From Saccharopolyspora soli (GTDB lineage Bacteria > Actinomycetota > Actinomycetes > Mycobacteriales > Pseudonocardiaceae), in NCBI RefSeq assembly GCF_022678645.1, contig NZ_JALBWV010000052.1, forward strand, positions 1 through 64,000: 64,000 nucleotides of DNA, given 5' to 3'. The notes below the pieces were generated by a model, which was not told the DNA's origin, searched no databases, and saw nothing but the letters and a program-made list of their open reading frames with translations. Both the position numbers and the translations under genes were made by a program. Shown one piece after another: positions 53,833 through 63,773 of the stretch (position 1 is the stretch's first letter; the number at the start of each line of letters is the position of its first letter).

Positions 53833-55308
53833 TTACAGCGCCAAGTCGCGGAGTGCCTTGTGCAGTTGGTCGACCAGCGGTCGACGGCGGGCCATCAACT
53901 GGGCCGCCGCCGGGTCCGGCGCGATCTTGCCGTCCAGCCGCACCAGGTCTGCGGCGCGTTGCAGCGAATCGAGTTCGCCGAGCGCTCGCCAGCCCAGCAG
54001 CACCGCGCCGAGCCCTGACCCGCCGCTGCCCTCCGCCAACTCCAGGTCGATGTCCAGCGCGGCCGCGATCGCGTCCGCCCACACCCGGCTGCGGAAGCCG
54101 CCGCCGGTAGCGCGCACCGCTCGCACTTCGGCCCCGGAGTCAGCCACCGCATCGCGCACCAGGGCGAGCTGCTGGGCCACGCCTTCGACCACCGCGCGAG
54201 TCATCTCGGCACGACCGTGCGAACGCCGGAGACCCACGAACGCGCCGGTCAGGCCCGGTTCCCACCACGGGGCCCGCTCGCCGAGCAGATACGGCAGGGC
54301 CATCAACCCTTCCGCGCCCGCGGGCACCTCCGACGCCTCGTCGAGCAGGTCCGCGACGTCCACCCCGAAGGCTTCCGACGCCCACTGGGCGACCACGGCA
54401 CCGTTGCTCACGGCCCCGCCGATCACCCAGAGCCCGTCGGCCATCGCGTAGCTGAACGTGCGGCACCGGTCGTCCACACCCGGCCGGTCGCGGGTCACCC
54501 GGAGCGCCCCGCTGGTGCCGAGCGACAGCGCGGCGACGCCTGGGCCAACCGCCCCGACCCCGAGGTTGGCCAGCGGACCATCGCCACCGCCGAGCACCAC
54601 GGGCAGCCCTTCCGGTAATCCAACAGCCTTAGCTACCTGCGACTTCAGCGGCAACGCGTCCGTCGGCGCGTGGATCTCGGGCAGTTGGTCGGCCCGGATG
54701 CCCGCGACCTCCAGAGCTGGCTCGTGCCATCGCAACGTCGCCATGTCCTGCAGACCACTGCCCGAGCTCAGCGAGTACTCGGTGACGAACTCGTCGACGA
54801 AGGCCGCGACCACGAAATCCTTCAGCGCGCACCACCGCACCACGTCACGCGTCAGGTCGGCGCGGCTTCCGGTCAACCAAGCCAACTTCACCATGACCGA
54901 CTGGGTGTGCACCGGAGTTCCGGTGGCCCGGTGCAACGCTGCCGCGGCGTCCCAGTCGGACCGCAGCCGCTTGGCGACCTCGGCCGCGCGGGTGTCCGCC
55001 CAGTTGAACGCCGGGGTGGCCGGTTCACCGGCCGAGTCGAGGCCGACCAAGGTGTGCATAGCGGTGCTGAACGACAACCCGGCCACCGGGTGGTCGCGCT
55101 CGTCCGCCCAAGCCACGCATTCGGCCAACGCCTCGATCGCCGCATCCCGGACCTGGACGGCATCCTGCACGGCCTCGCCGGACTCGTCGGTGCGCAACGG
55201 GTATCCGCGCTCGGTCTGGTGCAGCACCCGAGCATCGCTACCCGCCGCGACGACCTTCGTCGCTGTGGTGCCGAGATCGATGCCGAGGACAACCGGGGCA
55301 TGGCTCAT
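53833..55308 (-). CDS. FGGY-family sugar kinase, probably gluconokinase
   Basis: 491-residue kinase. The N-terminal phosphate motif is VLGIDLGTTATKVVAAGSD, followed by SFSTAMHTLVGLDSAGEP and FNWADTRAAEVAKRLRS, features of GntK-type members. The ATP-binding half has GVAALSLGTSGALRV and an adenosine motif AVRATGGGFRSRVWADAIAA. Phosphorylation of gluconate for the pentose-phosphate pathway is the likely reaction, but xylulose or ribulose are alternatives. The first 23 codons and promoter are repeated in decayed form at 57456-57545. Confidence 0.87.
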   Translation of the reverse strand: MSHAPVVLGIDLGTTATKVVAAGSDARVLHQTERGYPLRTDESGEAVQDAVQVRDAAIEALAECVAWADERDHPVAGLSFSTAMHTLVGLDSAGEPATPAFNWADTRAAEVAKRLRSDWDAAAALHRATGTPVHTQSVMVKLAWLTGSRADLTRDVVRWCALKDFVVAAFVDEFVTEYSLSSGSGLQDMATLRWHEPALEVAGIRADQLPEIHAPTDALPLKSQVAKAVGLPEGLPVVLGGGDGPLANLGVGAVGPGVAALSLGTSGALRVTRDRPGVDDRCRTFSYAMADGLWVIGGAVSNGAVVAQWASEAFGVDVADLLDEASEVPAGAEGLMALPYLLGERAPWWEPGLTGAFVGLRRSHGRAEMTRAVVEGVAQQLALVRDAVADSGAEVRAVRATGGGFRSRVWADAIAAALDIDLELAEGSGGSGLGAVLLGWRALGELDSLQRAADLVRLDGKIAPDPAAAQLMARRRPLVDQLHKALRDLAL

Positions 55309-55335
55309 GCCCCAAACCTATCCGCCGGACCTAAT
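55241..55335. repeat. Kinase 5' end, copy 1 of an imperfect direct repeat
   Basis: The first about 68 coding nucleotides of the kinase gene plus about 27 upstream nucleotides resemble 57456-57545, offset by 2215 bp, with scattered substitutions and one indel. This copy is the functional start. The two copies bracket the MerR and esterase genes. Confidence 0.75.
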
Positions 55336-55344
55336 CCGTTCAGG

Positions 55345-56088
55345 TCACGGCCTTCTGTGGTCGCACGACTCAGGCCCTCCCCTGACTCCCTGCTCGGTCT
55401 GGCCCAGCAGGGTGAGGTAGGCGTCGAGCTGGGCCGCGCCGGTGAGGAGGTTGCGGCTGCGCGTGGTCAGCCGGTCCTGCCAGGAGTCGAGGAAGGCGTT
55501 CAAAGCGTCTGCCCCGCCCGCCTCGCGCAGCGACTCGATGAACTGCGCGACTTGGTGCAGCAGGTACCCGCCTCGGCGCAGCTGCCGTGCGAGATCGGCG
55601 TCGCGCACGCAGTCCGGTCCGTATTCGCGGTAACCCGTTGCCCGGTTGCGTTCGGGTCGCAGGATGCCCTCGGTCTCCCAGGTGCGCAGCGTCGCTGGGT
55701 GCACGCCGAGTCGGCGCGCGAGTTCGCCCACGGTCAGCGGTCGACCGTTGACCGGGGTGGGAGTGGTGGTGGACAGGGCGCCGAGGGCAGTGGCGACCTC
55801 GGCGCGGGTGTCGCGTTCGGCGAGCAGCGCGACGTGCGCGGCGTCGATGAGCCGGTAGGCGGACTCGGTGTCGCCTCGGTTGGTCGCGCGCATGATCTCC
55901 ATTGCCTGCTGGTGGCCGTGGCCGCCGCGCAACGCGAGGAAGGCGCGCAGGGCCTGTGCGTGCAGGGGCGTGTAGCGCCGGTAGCCGGTCTCGCTGCGCT
56001 CGGTCGGCGGGAGGATGCCCGCGTCGTCGTAGTTGCGGATCGCCTGTGCGGACAACCCGTGTTCTCGGGCCAGGTCGATAGGTCGCAG
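55345..56088 (-). CDS. Regulator with two MerR helix-turn-helix domains
   Basis: Up to 247 residues with two MerR DNA-binding modules in tandem. The first is LRPIDLAREHGLSAQAIRNY then DDAGILPPTERSETGYRRYT; the second is LTVGELARRLGVHPATLRTW then ETEGILRPERNRATGYREYG, about residues 115-150. A helical C-terminus follows. The only start giving a complete first domain is CTG 56088, placed 4 nt after GGAGGTG; TTG 56055 would delete its first helix. TioE-like tandem-MerR proteins occur in antibiotic clusters. It is divergent from the esterase-like gene, the probable target. Confidence 0.82.
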   Translation of the reverse strand: MRPIDLAREHGLSAQAIRNYDDAGILPPTERSETGYRRYTPLHAQALRAFLALRGGHGHQQAMEIMRATNRGDTESAYRLIDAAHVALLAERDTRAEVATALGALSTTTPTPVNGRPLTVGELARRLGVHPATLRTWETEGILRPERNRATGYREYGPDCVRDADLARQLRRGGYLLHQVAQFIESLREAGGADALNAFLDSWQDRLTTRSRNLLTGAAQLDAYLTLLGQTEQGVRGGPESCDHRRP

Positions 56089-56100
56089 CTTGCACCTCCG

Positions 56101-56162
56101 ATTGAGGCTTCAATCTAGCGAACCCAGGTAGATGTCACGAAAGTTTCAATCGATTCTTCAAC
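56101..56162. promoter_or_regulatory. Repeated TTCAA(T/C) boxes in the MerR-esterase divergent region
   Basis: TTCAAT occurs at 56109-56114 and 56145-56150 and TTCAAC at 56157-56162. The first belongs to the palindrome ATTGA-GGCT-TCAAT (56101-56114). They lie between the two divergent starts and are candidate sites for the tandem-MerR protein. Confidence 0.5.
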
Positions 56163-56201
56163 GATAGTGTCGAGGGCAGTTCCTTCCGAAAAGGGGTGTT
56201 C

Positions 56202-57431
56202 ATGTCCACTGCTGCATCACTGCGTGGGATCGGCCGCCAACTCGACGACCCGGCAAGCCTGGGCCGTGTCCTCGACGAACTACTCGCCGCGCGGACCGAA
56301 CCGCCGATCCTGCTCGCCCTCGGCGAACCGACACACGGGGTCGAGGCGTTCCCGTTGCTGCGCAACGAACTCCTCGGTCACCTCGTCGAACGCGGGTACC
56401 GGTCGATCGTGCTGGAGACCGATATCTTTGCCGCGTCCGCCGTCGACGACTACGTGGACGGGGCCACGGCGGAGCTCGACAACGTACTCGCGACCGGGTT
56501 CAGCCACAGGTTCGGCGCCGTGCCGGGCAACCGCGAACTCGTCGAATGGATCCGCACGCACAACGCCGACCGCGCGCCGCAGGACCGCGTTCGCTTCTAC
56601 GGCTTCGACGCGCCGTTGGAGTTCTCCAGTGCGCCAAGCCCGCGACGCGCACTGTCCTCGGCCAACGACTACTTGCCCGCGGCGCTGCGGCCCGACTCAG
56701 TCCGCGACCTCGACGCGCTGCTCGGTGAGGACGCGGACTGGACGAACGAGGCGGCCATGTTCAACCCGGCAGCGTCCATCGGCGACTCCGACCGCGCTCG
56801 CGCCCTGCGCATCGTCGCGGACGATCTCGCCAGCACGCTGCGCCGCGCGGCACCCGACCTGCACCCCGCCGACCCGACCGGCTACGCCCACGCCCTCGCG
56901 CACGCGCGCACCGCCCAAGGCCTGCTGCGCTATCACGCGGCCATGGCCAGCCCTACACCCGATCGCATCGCGACCTTGCTCAGCCTGCGCGCCGAGATGA
57001 TGGCAGAGAACCTGCTCGCGATCGTTGCCCAGGAGCAGCAACGCGGGCCGAGCCTGGTGTTCGCGCACAACGTGCACCTCCAGCGCGCGGAGTCCCACAT
57101 GCCGGTCGGCGGGGTCGTGCCAGCGGACGAGGTGAGCTGGGGAAGCGCTGGCGCGCTCGTCGGGCTCACCCTCGGCGAGCGCTACATGTTCCTCGCAACC
57201 GACGCCAACCCCGACAGCGATCCAGGCACCCTCCAGGGCGTGTTGGCCGAGGCGACAACCCGCCGCGCCCTGTTCCCGACACAAGCCCTGCGCGCCGCGC
57301 TTCCCCCGTCAATCGGCACGGGCAAACCAATCGTGCGCGGCCACCTCCCGCTGAACCCGGCGGAGTTGAACGGCGCCGACGCGGTCATCTTCATCACCGA
57401 CACCGACGGCAAGCAGCATCAGTACTGGTAG
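56202..57431 (+). CDS. Erythromycin-esterase-family protein
   Basis: 409 residues. The family's N-terminal catalytic-type region reads ILLALGEPTHGVEAFPLLRN, then GYRSIVLETDIFAASAVDDY, with Glu and His in the places used by EreA/EreB. Later GPSLVFAHNVHLQRAESHMP provides the second conserved His, and VGLTLGERYMFLATDANPDS follows. It may hydrolyse a macrolactone or similar ester, or may be a non-resistance homologue; the substrate is not predictable. ATG 56202 has AAGGGG 5 nt upstream. It is divergent from the tandem-MerR gene. Confidence 0.87.
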   Translation: MSTAASLRGIGRQLDDPASLGRVLDELLAARTEPPILLALGEPTHGVEAFPLLRNELLGHLVERGYRSIVLETDIFAASAVDDYVDGATAELDNVLATGFSHRFGAVPGNRELVEWIRTHNADRAPQDRVRFYGFDAPLEFSSAPSPRRALSSANDYLPAALRPDSVRDLDALLGEDADWTNEAAMFNPAASIGDSDRARALRIVADDLASTLRRAAPDLHPADPTGYAHALAHARTAQGLLRYHAAMASPTPDRIATLLSLRAEMMAENLLAIVAQEQQRGPSLVFAHNVHLQRAESHMPVGGVVPADEVSWGSAGALVGLTLGERYMFLATDANPDSDPGTLQGVLAEATTRRALFPTQALRAALPPSIGTGKPIVRGHLPLNPAELNGADAVIFITDTDGKQHQYW

Positions 57432-57455
57432 CGGCACTCGATTGCCGCCATTGTT

Positions 57456-57545
57456 CCCGCCGCGACGACCTCCGTCGAAGTGGTACCGAGATCGGCGCCG
57501 AGGACAACCGGGGCATGCCTCATGCGCAACCTATCCGCTGGACTT
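57456..57545 (-). pseudogene. Decayed copy of the kinase gene start
   Basis: Reading leftwards from an ATG at 57523, the frame gives MRHAPVVLGADLGTTSTEVV. This matches the real kinase start MSHAPVVLGIDLGTTATKVV before dissolving after about 23 codons. Upstream nucleotides also match the kinase promoter side. It has no kinase body and is a fragment left by duplication or by insertion of the MerR-esterase cassette. Confidence 0.8.
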
Positions 57546-57577
57546 TTCTCGGAGCTTCCGAGCTCAGCCCCTCAGCT

Positions 57578-58156
57578 CTACCGTCGCCGTGGTCGCCGCG
57601 TCAGGACGTCAAGATCAACGTGTAGTTCAAAGGGCAAGTCGGCGGTAAACACACCGCCACGGCATTCAGTGATGACTTCGTAAATTCCTTCGACGAAGTG
57701 GTGTTCTGTCAGCGCTATTGAGTGGTCGGTCCGTTCGATAATCCAGTAGAAGGGGATACCCGCCTTCGCGTACTCGAACATCTTCAGGAGCCGGTCAGTT
57801 CTTCCTGATCCTGGGGATACAACCTCAACGGCCACCGCGACATCCTTGGCATGGATTCGGGTCGGATCCTGATCGATCAGTGCAGTCGGGGCGATCACCA
57901 CGTCGGGAACACGCACGGTGGGCGGCCATGTTGGGGTGAGAATCACCTCCATGTCCTGCGCAGCTTCCCATTCCTCCAGCATCTGATCGTCTAGCACGCG
58001 GGTCAGTTGCCGGACGATGCGCTGATGGATACCGGCAGCTTGCGCAGTCACTTGGAGGTTGCCTTCCTGAAGTTCATAGCGCCGCGAGTTGTCCTCGGGG
58101 AGCTGGTCGAACTCCTCCAAGGTCAACGGGTGGTCGGGCCAGGTCATCACGGACAT
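57578..58156 (-). CDS. Uma2-family PD-(D/E)XK nuclease-like protein
   Basis: 192 residues. Signatures are LTLEEFDQLPEDNSRRYELQ with EGNLQVT, RVPDVVIAP (Asp), VAVEVVSPGSGRTDRLLK (Glu and Lys of the nuclease fold) and YAKAGIPFYWIIE, the standard Uma2/DUF820 pattern. Activity and target are unknown. The ribosome-binding GGAGG is only 1 nt before ATG 58156, so the in-frame GTG 58150 or ATG 58147 may be the true start. Lower third-position GC than neighbours suggests recent acquisition. Confidence 0.83.
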   Translation of the reverse strand: MSVMTWPDHPLTLEEFDQLPEDNSRRYELQEGNLQVTAQAAGIHQRIVRQLTRVLDDQMLEEWEAAQDMEVILTPTWPPTVRVPDVVIAPTALIDQDPTRIHAKDVAVAVEVVSPGSGRTDRLLKMFEYAKAGIPFYWIIERTDHSIALTEHHFVEGIYEVITECRGGVFTADLPFELHVDLDVLTRRPRRR

Positions 58157-58246
58157 GCCTCCAATATCGGCCTCATCGAACATTGGTTTGAGATGCACAC
58201 AAACACACGTTCGAGTGGCTTTCCCCTCCACTACACCCGCAACAAT

Positions 58247-58286
58247 AAGGGCGCCTTCCTCCCGGGACCAGGAGGAAGGCGCCCTT
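58247..58286 (-). terminator. Terminator of the lysC-asd operon
   Basis: AAGGGCGCCTTCCTCC (58247-58262) and GGAGGAAGGCGCCCTT (58271-58286) form a perfect 16-bp stem with an 8-nt loop. On the minus strand it is followed by TTATTGTTG, so it ends leftward transcription from asd. Confidence 0.85.
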
Positions 58287-58301
58287 CAGGCCCCGCTCAG
58301 G

Positions 58302-59368
58302 TCAGTTCGCGAGGGTTTCGGCGATCTCGTAGGTGTTCAGCGCCGCGCCCTTGCGGAGGTTGTCGCCGCAGACGAAGAAGTCCAGCGTGTTCGGGAAGTC
58401 CAGCGCCTGCCGGACCCGGCCCACGAAGGTCGGGTCACCGCCGACCACACCCGCCGGGGTCGGGAACACCCCGTTGTCGTGGTCGTCCTGCAGCACGATC
58501 GTCGGCTGCGCCTCGAACACCTGGTGCGCCTGCTCGACGGTCACCTCGCGCTCGAAGCTGGCGTGCACCGCCAGCGAGTGCGTGGTCACCACCGGCACCC
58601 GCACGCAGGTGGCGGACACCTTCAGATCCGGGATGCCCAGGATCTTGCGGGATTCGTTGCGGACCTTCAGCTCCTCCGAGGTCCAGCCGTCGTCCTTGCG
58701 CGAACCCGCCCACGGCACCACGTTGAGCGCCAGCGGCGCCTTGAACGGCGTCTCCTCCGGCAGCCCCGCCGCGGCCAGCGCCTCGGCGACGTCCCCGGCG
58801 CGCACGCCGACGCCCTTGCCCGCCACCGCGGCGATCTCCGCGTGCAGCCGTTCGATGCCTTCCTGACCTGCGCCCGAAGCCGCCTGGTAGGACGCGACGA
58901 CCAACTCGCGGAGGCCGAACTCGCGGTGCAGCGCACCCAACGCGGCCATCATCGACAGCGTCGTGCAGTTCGGGTTCGCGATGATTCCCTTGGCACGCTC
59001 GTGCACCTTCGCCGCGTTGACCTCCGGCACCACCAGCGGCACGTCGGGATCCATCCGGAAGGCGCCCGAGTTGTCCACCGCGATGGCGCCGCGCTCGACG
59101 GCCACCGGAGCCCACCGCGCGGAGATCTCGTCCGGCACGTCGAACAGCGCGATGTCCACGCCGTCGAACGCCTCCGGCGCCAGCTCCACGACATTGCGTT
59201 CCTGGCCGCGCACGGTGATCTTCTTGCCCGCGGACCGAGCGGAGGCGATCAACCGGATTTCGCCCCACGGCACGGATTCGCGGTGGTTGATGATGTCGAT
59301 CATGACGGTGCCGACCGCGCCGGTGGCACCCACGATCGCCAGCGTCGGAGCCTTCTTCTCCTGAGCCA

Positions 59369-59369
<1 letters not shown>
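58302..59369 (-). CDS. asd: Aspartate-semialdehyde dehydrogenase
   Basis: 355-residue NADPH-dependent enzyme converting aspartyl phosphate to aspartate semialdehyde, the branch point to lysine/diaminopimelate, threonine and methionine. It shows the Rossmann motif IVGATGAVG (12-20), catalytic Cys135 in ANPNCTT, and conserved [12 protein letters not shown] and [12 protein letters not shown] (substrate Arg and His side). ATG 59369 overlaps the lysC stop in ATGA, so the two enzymes are co-translated. It supplies precursor for the peptidoglycan cross-linker. Confidence 0.97.
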
Positions 59370-60634
<1,265 letters not shown>

Positions 60635-60907
60635 GTGAAACAAACCTCCTCGACCCCTGCGGCCGCCCCGGGCGCGAGTTGTCCCCGCGCTGACACCGAG
60701 TGGACGAAGGCACCGGCACACCGCGTCGGCGGGCCGGGGAGCCCCGCGACCGGGCAATCGGCAGCGTCGGCCCACCAGGCCGAAACGGCCTTCTACCAGG
60801 TCGCTCCGCTGCCGGACTAGCCTACCGAACCGGTACCGCCTGACCCCAATCCGAATATCCGCCACTACCCTGTGGGACGCGATTGTCGACAAGAGCGGAG
60901 GACCCGG

Positions 60908-62149
60908 TTGTCCACCACTCCTTCAGCGGTCGATCCACCCGTCGGCAGCGTCGGAAACACTGCCGCTACGCAGCGGAAACAGTTGGGCACCGGGCTGCTG
61001 GACCGGGTTCGTCGGGGCTCGCCGCAGCAGTACCGGCTGATCGTCGCTTTCGGGCCAGCTGTGGTGTACCTCGCAATCCGGTTGGTCGGGTTGCTGGTGC
61101 TGGCATGGCTGTCGGCCGCCAACGACGAAGCGCTGGTCGACAACCTGCGGGCCTGGGACGGGCAGTGGTACCTGGAGATCGCCGAGCACGGCTACGGCGG
61201 GGTCAACCCGGACATGGTGGACGGCTTCGGACACCGCTATCCCGAGACGCCGCTGGCCTTCTTCCCCGGCTATCCGCTGTTGATCACGGCTTTCTCCTGG
61301 ATACCGGGCGTCAGCACGACCGGTGGGGCGATCACCGCGAGCCTGGCGTGCGGCGTCGCGGCCGCCTACGGGTTGGCGCGGTTGGGCCGTCGCGTCGGCG
61401 GCTCGGACGGGGTCGGGTTGCTGCTGGTCGTGCTGTTCGCGGCGGCTCCGATGTCCGTGGTGCTGTCGATGGCCTACTCCGAGGCGATGTTCTGCGCCTT
61501 GTCGATCTGGGCGTTGATCGGGGTCATCGAGCGGAACTGGCCGCTGGCCGGGCTGTGCTGCGCGGCTGCCGGTCTGGTGCGGCCGACGGCTGCCGCGCTG
61601 CTCGGGGTCGTCGGACTGGCCGCGCTGATCGCGATCGTGCAGCGCCGCGACACCTGGCGCCCGTGGTTGGCGCTGGTGCTCGCGCCCGCCGGGATGCTGC
61701 TCTACATCGGCTGGGTGGGGTGGCAGACGAGCAACCCCACCGGATATTTCAGCCTCCAGCAGCGGGGTTGGTCGTCGGCGTTCGACGGCGGGGTTGCCAC
61801 CGGGAAGTTCATGATCGAGTCGCTGACTTCGGACAAGTCGGTGCTGGAGACCTTCACGGTGTGGATCGTGCTGGCCGCGCTGGTGCTGCTGGTGCTGTGC
61901 TTCCGGCTGCGGATGCCGTGGCCGCTGATGGTGTTCGCCGCAGCGGTGCTGGTCCTGGATCTGGGCTCCGACGGACTGATGTACTCGAAGGTCCGCCTGA
62001 TGTTACCGGCGTTCCCGCTGCTCATCCCGGTAGCGATCGGGCTGTCGCGACGGCGCACGACAACGGCGGTGACCACTGCGGTCCTACTGGTGTTCTTCGG
62101 CTCCTGGTTCGGAGCCTATTCACTGACCGCGTGGGACTACGCGATCTGA
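60908..62149 (+). CDS. PIG-V-like GT-C mannosyltransferase
   Basis: About 413-residue polytopic protein. After a 45-residue cytoplasmic start, a first helix ([20 protein letters not shown]) is followed by the extracytoplasmic [16 protein letters not shown] (83-98), the Trp-Asp signature of PIG-V/GT76-type polyprenol-mannose-dependent enzymes, and [12 protein letters not shown]. About nine more helices follow. It probably mannosylates a lipid or glycan of the envelope. The TTG start at 60908 has GGAGG 6 nt upstream. TACCCT at 60866-60871 may be its -10. It is divergent from lysC. Confidence 0.83.
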   Translation: MSTTPSAVDPPVGSVGNTAATQRKQLGTGLLDRVRRGSPQQYRLIVAFGPAVVYLAIRLVGLLVLAWLSAANDEALVDNLRAWDGQWYLEIAEHGYGGVNPDMVDGFGHRYPETPLAFFPGYPLLITAFSWIPGVSTTGGAITASLACGVAAAYGLARLGRRVGGSDGVGLLLVVLFAAAPMSVVLSMAYSEAMFCALSIWALIGVIERNWPLAGLCCAAAGLVRPTAAALLGVVGLAALIAIVQRRDTWRPWLALVLAPAGMLLYIGWVGWQTSNPTGYFSLQQRGWSSAFDGGVATGKFMIESLTSDKSVLETFTVWIVLAALVLLVLCFRLRMPWPLMVFAAAVLVLDLGSDGLMYSKVRLMLPAFPLLIPVAIGLSRRRTTTAVTTAVLLVFFGSWFGAYSLTAWDYAI

Positions 62150-62174
62150 TTACCCGCGCACGTGACGGAACGGG

Positions 62175-62221
62175 GTGAGGGGCACCCGTTACCAACTTAC
62201 TTGGTAAAGGGTGCCCCTCAC
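62175..62221. terminator. Long bidirectional hairpin
   Basis: GTGAGGGGCACCC (62175-62187) pairs with GGGTGCCCCTCAC (62209-62221). An inner TTACCAA (62189-62195) pairs with TTGGTAA (62201-62207), leaving a single mismatch and a 5-nt loop. It terminates the mannosyltransferase transcript. Confidence 0.85.
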
Positions 62222-62292
62222 GCTTCACCTGCAGCTGTGGACATCGGGGCGCTCGGTGGCCAGACTCGCGGGCAGCGACTCAGGAGGTTTTC

Positions 62293-62916
62293 GTGACTGC
62301 CGAGGAATATGCGGTCGATGTACCGGCGAGCAAGCCCGCGGAGGCGTCAGTCCCGCTGCATCCGCTGGTGGCCGAGCGGTGGAGCCCGCGCGCTCTGGAC
62401 GCGGTGGCTTCGGTGAGCGATCAGCAGTTCACCGCGCTTTTCGAGGCCGCCAGGTGGGCTCCGTCGTGGGGCAACACCCAGCCCGCTCGGTTTGTCGCGG
62501 GGCGACGGGGCGAGGCCACCTTCGACCGGATCCACGGCACGTTGTCGCGCGGGAACAAGGGCTGGACCAGCAACGCCGCGGTGCTGGCGATCGGGGTCGC
62601 GCTGATGGTCAACGAGGACGGCGAGCCGATGCCCTACGGCGAGTACGGGCTGGCGTTGGCGACCCAGAACCTGGTGCTGCAGGCGGTGGCCGAAGGGTTG
62701 TACGCGCACCAGATGGCCGGGTTCGACCGGGACGCCGCGCGCGCCGAGTTCGAAATCCCGGCCGAGTACGAACCGGTCATCGCGATCGCGGTCGGCGGCC
62801 TGGGCACGCTCGACGGGATGCCCGAGCGACTGCGGGAGAAGGAACTCCGCCCGCGCACCCGCAAACCCCTGTCCGACCTGGTCTTCGCCGGTACCTGGGG
62901 CAAGCCCCTGTTCTGA
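62293..62916 (+). CDS. Nitroreductase-family flavoprotein
   Basis: 207-residue FMN-binding protein. The N-terminal RWSPRALDAVASVSDQQFTA and FEAARWAPSWGNTQPARFVA bind the flavin phosphate as in nitroreductases. LALATQNLVLQAVAEGLYAH is the central helix and RTRKPLSDLVFAGTWGKPLF the conserved C-terminus. It probably reduces quinones or nitro compounds with NAD(P)H. The GTG start has a perfect AGGAGG 5 nt upstream. Confidence 0.9.
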   Translation: MTAEEYAVDVPASKPAEASVPLHPLVAERWSPRALDAVASVSDQQFTALFEAARWAPSWGNTQPARFVAGRRGEATFDRIHGTLSRGNKGWTSNAAVLAIGVALMVNEDGEPMPYGEYGLALATQNLVLQAVAEGLYAHQMAGFDRDAARAEFEIPAEYEPVIAIAVGGLGTLDGMPERLREKELRPRTRKPLSDLVFAGTWGKPLF

Positions 62917-63119
62917 GCCCCCGGTTCGTCAGCCCGTTTCCGCTGCTCATGTGATCGTCTTGACCATCCTCGCCAAGGTCGACCGGGCGATGCGCCAGCC
63001 CGTCCCGGTGCGCTGAGTCGGGGCGGATGTTCCCGAATTTCCTAAAATCGGCGGCCCTTTCGCGGGTGAGCCTAGGTCTGAATTTGTCGGAAATTGGGTT
63101 TCCCCTGGTGTTGGGGGGT

Positions 63120-63211
63120 GGCCGGTCGGTGCGCAGGGAGGGGCGCCGCACCGACCGGCCCGCGGGGCGCCTCGATGCCGCCGGGGGTCGGGGGAGCAAC
63201 CGGCATCGAGG
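63120..63211. other. Two strong hairpins in a gene-free stretch
   Basis: GGCCGGTCGGTGCG (63120-63133) pairs with CGCACCGACCGGCC (63147-63160). CCTCGATGCCG (63170-63180) pairs with CGGCATCGAGG (63201-63211). They lie in the 62917-63267 gap between convergent genes. The part at 63030-63110 is AT-richer than the backbone. Termination for either side or a small structured RNA are both possible. Confidence 0.55.
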
Positions 63212-63267
63212 GCCCAGGTTTTAGGCACCCCAGCCAGGCGGCCGGGAGCACGGGTCAAGACCGGCAC

Positions 63268-63582
63268 CTAGAGGTGGTGGAGGGCGTCGAGGACGCGGCG
63301 GTGGACCTCCAGCGGCGGCGGTTCGGAGGCGTGGTTGTCCGATGTGGATAGTCGGCTGGTCGTCTCGCGGGCCGCGTCGGGTGCGGATTCGTGGAGGCGA
63401 TGTCGGCCGCCTCGTTCTCGTTGTTGTCGTTCCGCCTCGACGTGGGCGATCAGTTGCCAGACCGTGAGAGCTCCTTCGCCGCCTCCGGCGTGCTGGGGGC
63501 GGTAGGTCTTCCAGTAGGTCGCGAGGAGGAAGAACGCGGGAGCGGCGGCGATTGCGGCGATGTCCGGGAGCACGGCGAGCAT
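63268..63582 (-). CDS. Small hypothetical membrane-associated protein
   Basis: 104 residues: an N-terminal hydrophobic stretch (VLPDIAAIAAAPAFFLLATYW), then a helical basic region (LTVWQLIAHVEAERQQRERG) and a polar C-terminus ending VHRRVLDALHHL. GGAAGGA lies 8 nt before ATG 63582. The start lies inside the upstream small gene, overlapping it by 133 nt. No family recognised. Confidence 0.6.
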   Translation of the reverse strand: MLAVLPDIAAIAAAPAFFLLATYWKTYRPQHAGGGEGALTVWQLIAHVEAERQQRERGGRHRLHESAPDAARETTSRLSTSDNHASEPPPLEVHRRVLDALHHL

Positions 63583-63773
63583 TCAGCTGATCCTTCCGAT
63601 CGGGGTGCCGGGGCTTTTTCCCTGAGCAGCAACGAAATCTCGTCGAGGGCGGTGGCTGCGGCGGCGAAGTCGTCGGCATCGAGATGGCCCCCGCCGACGT
63701 GGTAGGCGAGGTCATCGAGCAACCATTGGGTGCGCCGCAACAGAACCGCCAACCCTGCGGTGTCAGCGCTCAT
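63450..63773 (-). CDS. Small hypothetical protein
   Basis: About 107 residues. The first 55 look like a folded helical unit (LAVLLRRTQWLLDDLAYHVG then LDADDFAAAATALDEISLLL). The last 45 are Ser/Pro/Arg-rich and lie over the start of the next gene in another frame, so the real protein might be shorter if a sequence error is present. ATG 63773 overlaps the preceding small gene by 11 nt. Function unknown. Confidence 0.5.
   Translation of the reverse strand: MSADTAGLAVLLRRTQWLLDDLAYHVGGGHLDADDFAAAATALDEISLLLREKAPAPRSEGSAECSPCSRTSPQSPPLPRSSSSRPTGRPTAPSTPEAAKELSRSGN

Noticed and set aside
56202-57431. Confirmed macrolide resistance gene
   Set aside because: Family membership is clear but many erythromycin-esterase homologues do not act on macrolides, so resistance is not claimed.
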